The notes beneath the pieces were generated by a model. That model saw nothing but the letters and a program-made list of their open reading frames with translations. It was not told the DNA's origin and did no database searches. A stretch of 15,607 bases of DNA from assembly GCA_050953365.1 (NCBI GenBank), contig JBMNMN010000021.1, positions 1-15,607 of the forward strand, in the 5' to 3' direction. The stretch's first letter is position 1. Every line of letters starts with the position of its first letter. Below are positions 14,524 through 15,607 of the stretch, piece after piece. Source of the DNA: UBA1426 sp050953365. GTDB taxonomy: Bacteria > Bacillota > Clostridia > Peptostreptococcales > Anaerovoracaceae. A program made the position numbers and the translations under genes.

Positions 14524-14532
14524 ATAATATCA
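14524..14532 (-). promoter_or_regulatory. extended -10 promoter for the 57-aa membrane gene
   Basis: On the minus strand TGATATTAT is a TGn element plus a 5/6 -10 (TATTAT at 14524-14529). The -35 region is poor (TTCCCT) and overlaps the -35 of the rightward flavoprotein promoter. Confidence 0.4.
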
Positions 14533-14542
14533 TAAGTTGTCG

Positions 14543-14571
14543 TTGAAGGGAAGAATCGATTCCTATATAAT
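14543..14571 (+). promoter_or_regulatory. promoter for the FAD-dependent dehydrogenase gene
   Basis: TTGAAG (14543-14548) and a perfect TATAAT (14566-14571) are 17 bp apart; the gene starts 28 bases after the -10. Confidence 0.65.
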
Positions 14572-14599
14572 ACACGTGTAGTACATTCGGAGGTTGTAG

Positions 14600-15607
14600 A
14601 TGAAAAAATATGACATCATAATCGTGGGGGCGGGCGCCAGCGGGGTGTTCATGTCCTACGAGCTTACAAAATTAGATGTTGACGCAAAGATATTGATGAT
14701 TGAAAGGGGCGGTAACCTTTCCCACAGGATGTGCCCCATTAAAACAGGCCGGACTCCCACTTGCATCAAGTGCTCTCCCTGCCATATCATGAACGGATAT
14801 GGCGGCGCCGGAACTTTGTCTGACGGCAAATACAATATAACCACGCAATTCGGCGGCGAATTGCATTCCTATGTGGGCGTCAACAAGGCCATGGAATTGA
14901 TGGAGTATGTAGACCAAGTGCTCTGCGAGATGGGAGGCGCAGAGGCAAAGCTGTATTCCACAGCCAATTCCGAATTGAAGAGGATTGCGCTGCAGAATAA
15001 TCTCCATTTGCTTGACGCCAAAGTCAGGCATTTAGGCACAGATCGGAATATGAAGATTCTCCAAAACATTTACGAATACTCAAAGAACAAAGTGGAGATG
15101 ATCTTTCATACCCAAGTTACCGATGTGGAATGTCTTGACGGAGGCTTTGCCGTAGTAACAAATAAAGGCGAAAGATATTCCTGCCGGCATCTGGTGCTGG
15201 CTACCGGTCGTTCCGGCTCTAAATGGATATCGGATATCAGCGAGAAGCTGGGCTTGCATCTGACCAGAAACCGGGTGGACATCGGCGTTCGTGTAGAGCT
15301 TCCTGCGGTTATTTTCAAGCATATCACAGATGATGTTTACGAGAGCAAACTTGTTTATAAAACAGACAAATATAACGATTTGGTCAGGACATTTTGCATG
15401 AACCCGTACGGAGAAGTAGTTGCAGAGAATACCAACGGCATCGTCACCGTGAACGGCCACAGTTATTCGGATCCGGCGCTTCATACGGAGAACACCAACT
15501 TTGCGCTGTTGGTTTCCAATAAATTCACGGAGCCGTTCAAGGACAGCAACGGCTACGGAGAATCCATAGCCAGGCTTTCCAATATGCTGGGAGGAGGAGT
15601 CCTTCTT
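14600..15607 (+). CDS. FAD-dependent dehydrogenase, COG2509 type (3' end outside window)
   Basis: 336 codons are open to the window edge with no stop. ATG 14600 follows GGAGG (14589-14593) by 6 bases. The N-terminus is a Rossmann dinucleotide fold: KKYDIIIVGAGASGVFMSYEL (GxGxxG at 10-15) with an acidic residue ending the second strand (MIERG, E35). Four cysteines follow, C45 and C55-x2-C58-x2-C61 (CIKCSPC), then NGYGGAGTLSDGK (65-77). This cysteine set next to a GGAG..SDGK loop is typical of COG2509, uncharacterised FAD-dependent dehydrogenases. HLVLATGRSG (about 204-213) is the second flavin-binding motif. The substrate is unknown; a redox role in the cytoplasm is likely. Confidence 0.88.
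   Translation, partial: MKKYDIIIVGAGASGVFMSYELTKLDVDAKILMIERGGNLSHRMCPIKTGRTPTCIKCSPCHIMNGYGGAGTLSDGKYNITTQFGGELHSYVGVNKAMELMEYVDQVLCEMGGAEAKLYSTANSELKRIALQNNLHLLDAKVRHLGTDRNMKILQNIYEYSKNKVEMIFHTQVTDVECLDGGFAVVTNKGERYSCRHLVLATGRSGSKWISDISEKLGLHLTRNRVDIGVRVELPAVIFKHITDDVYESKLVYKTDKYNDLVRTFCMNPYGEVVAENTNGIVTVNGHSYSDPALHTENTNFALLVSNKFTEPFKDSNGYGESIARLSNMLGGGVLL

Overview
The window looks like a chromosomal segment of an endospore-forming anaerobic member of the Bacillota (class Clostridia). The evidence is spoIID, spmA/spmB, an AbrB-type regulator, a tmk-holB-ricT operon, a DUF1292 protein, strong AGGAGG ribosome binding sites with several TTG/GTG starts, and a small protein family common in Clostridia. 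The gene set would suit the Family XIII/Anaerovoracaceae area, but that placement is only a guess. I see no tRNA, rRNA, CRISPR array, prophage or transposase.

Layout. 1-528 (-): 5' part of a secreted copper-amine-oxidase-N-domain protein. 529-893: divergent regulatory gap. 894-3891 (+): a two-component operon (OmpR-type response regulator, multi-TM histidine kinase) whose reading frames are broken nine times, always by one extra base. A clean terminator follows. 4009-4575 (+): a helical protein of a family often mislabelled acetylglutamate kinase. 4577-4783: a GC-rich, inverted-repeat-bounded element that I regard as a candidate structured noncoding RNA. 4952-7426 (+): a tightly coupled operon of a 42-aa membrane peptide, tmk, a compact holB and ricT, ending in a bidirectional terminator. 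8165-7509 (-): a membrane-anchored helical protein and AbrB. 8272-9383 (+): spmA-spmB. 10642-9380 (-): murA, meeting spmB tail to tail with overlapping stop codons. 10918-11952 (+): spoIID. 12267-13793 (+): a UvrC missing about 95 internal residues. 13874-14206 (+): DUF1292 protein. 14466-14293 (-): 57-aa membrane protein behind a tandem 16-bp repeat. 14600-15607 (+): 5' part of a COG2509-type FAD-dependent dehydrogenase.

How the genes work together. Most of the window combines housekeeping (dTMP synthesis, clamp loading, peptidoglycan precursor synthesis, excision repair) with sporulation functions (RicT, AbrB, SpmA/B, SpoIID). No new multi-gene defence or metabolic system is evident. The items most worth a second look are the 4577-4783 RNA-like element, the all-plus-one frameshift pattern in the two-component operon (probably sequence error, possibly real), the shortened UvrC, and several unusual intergenic repeats and hairpins.
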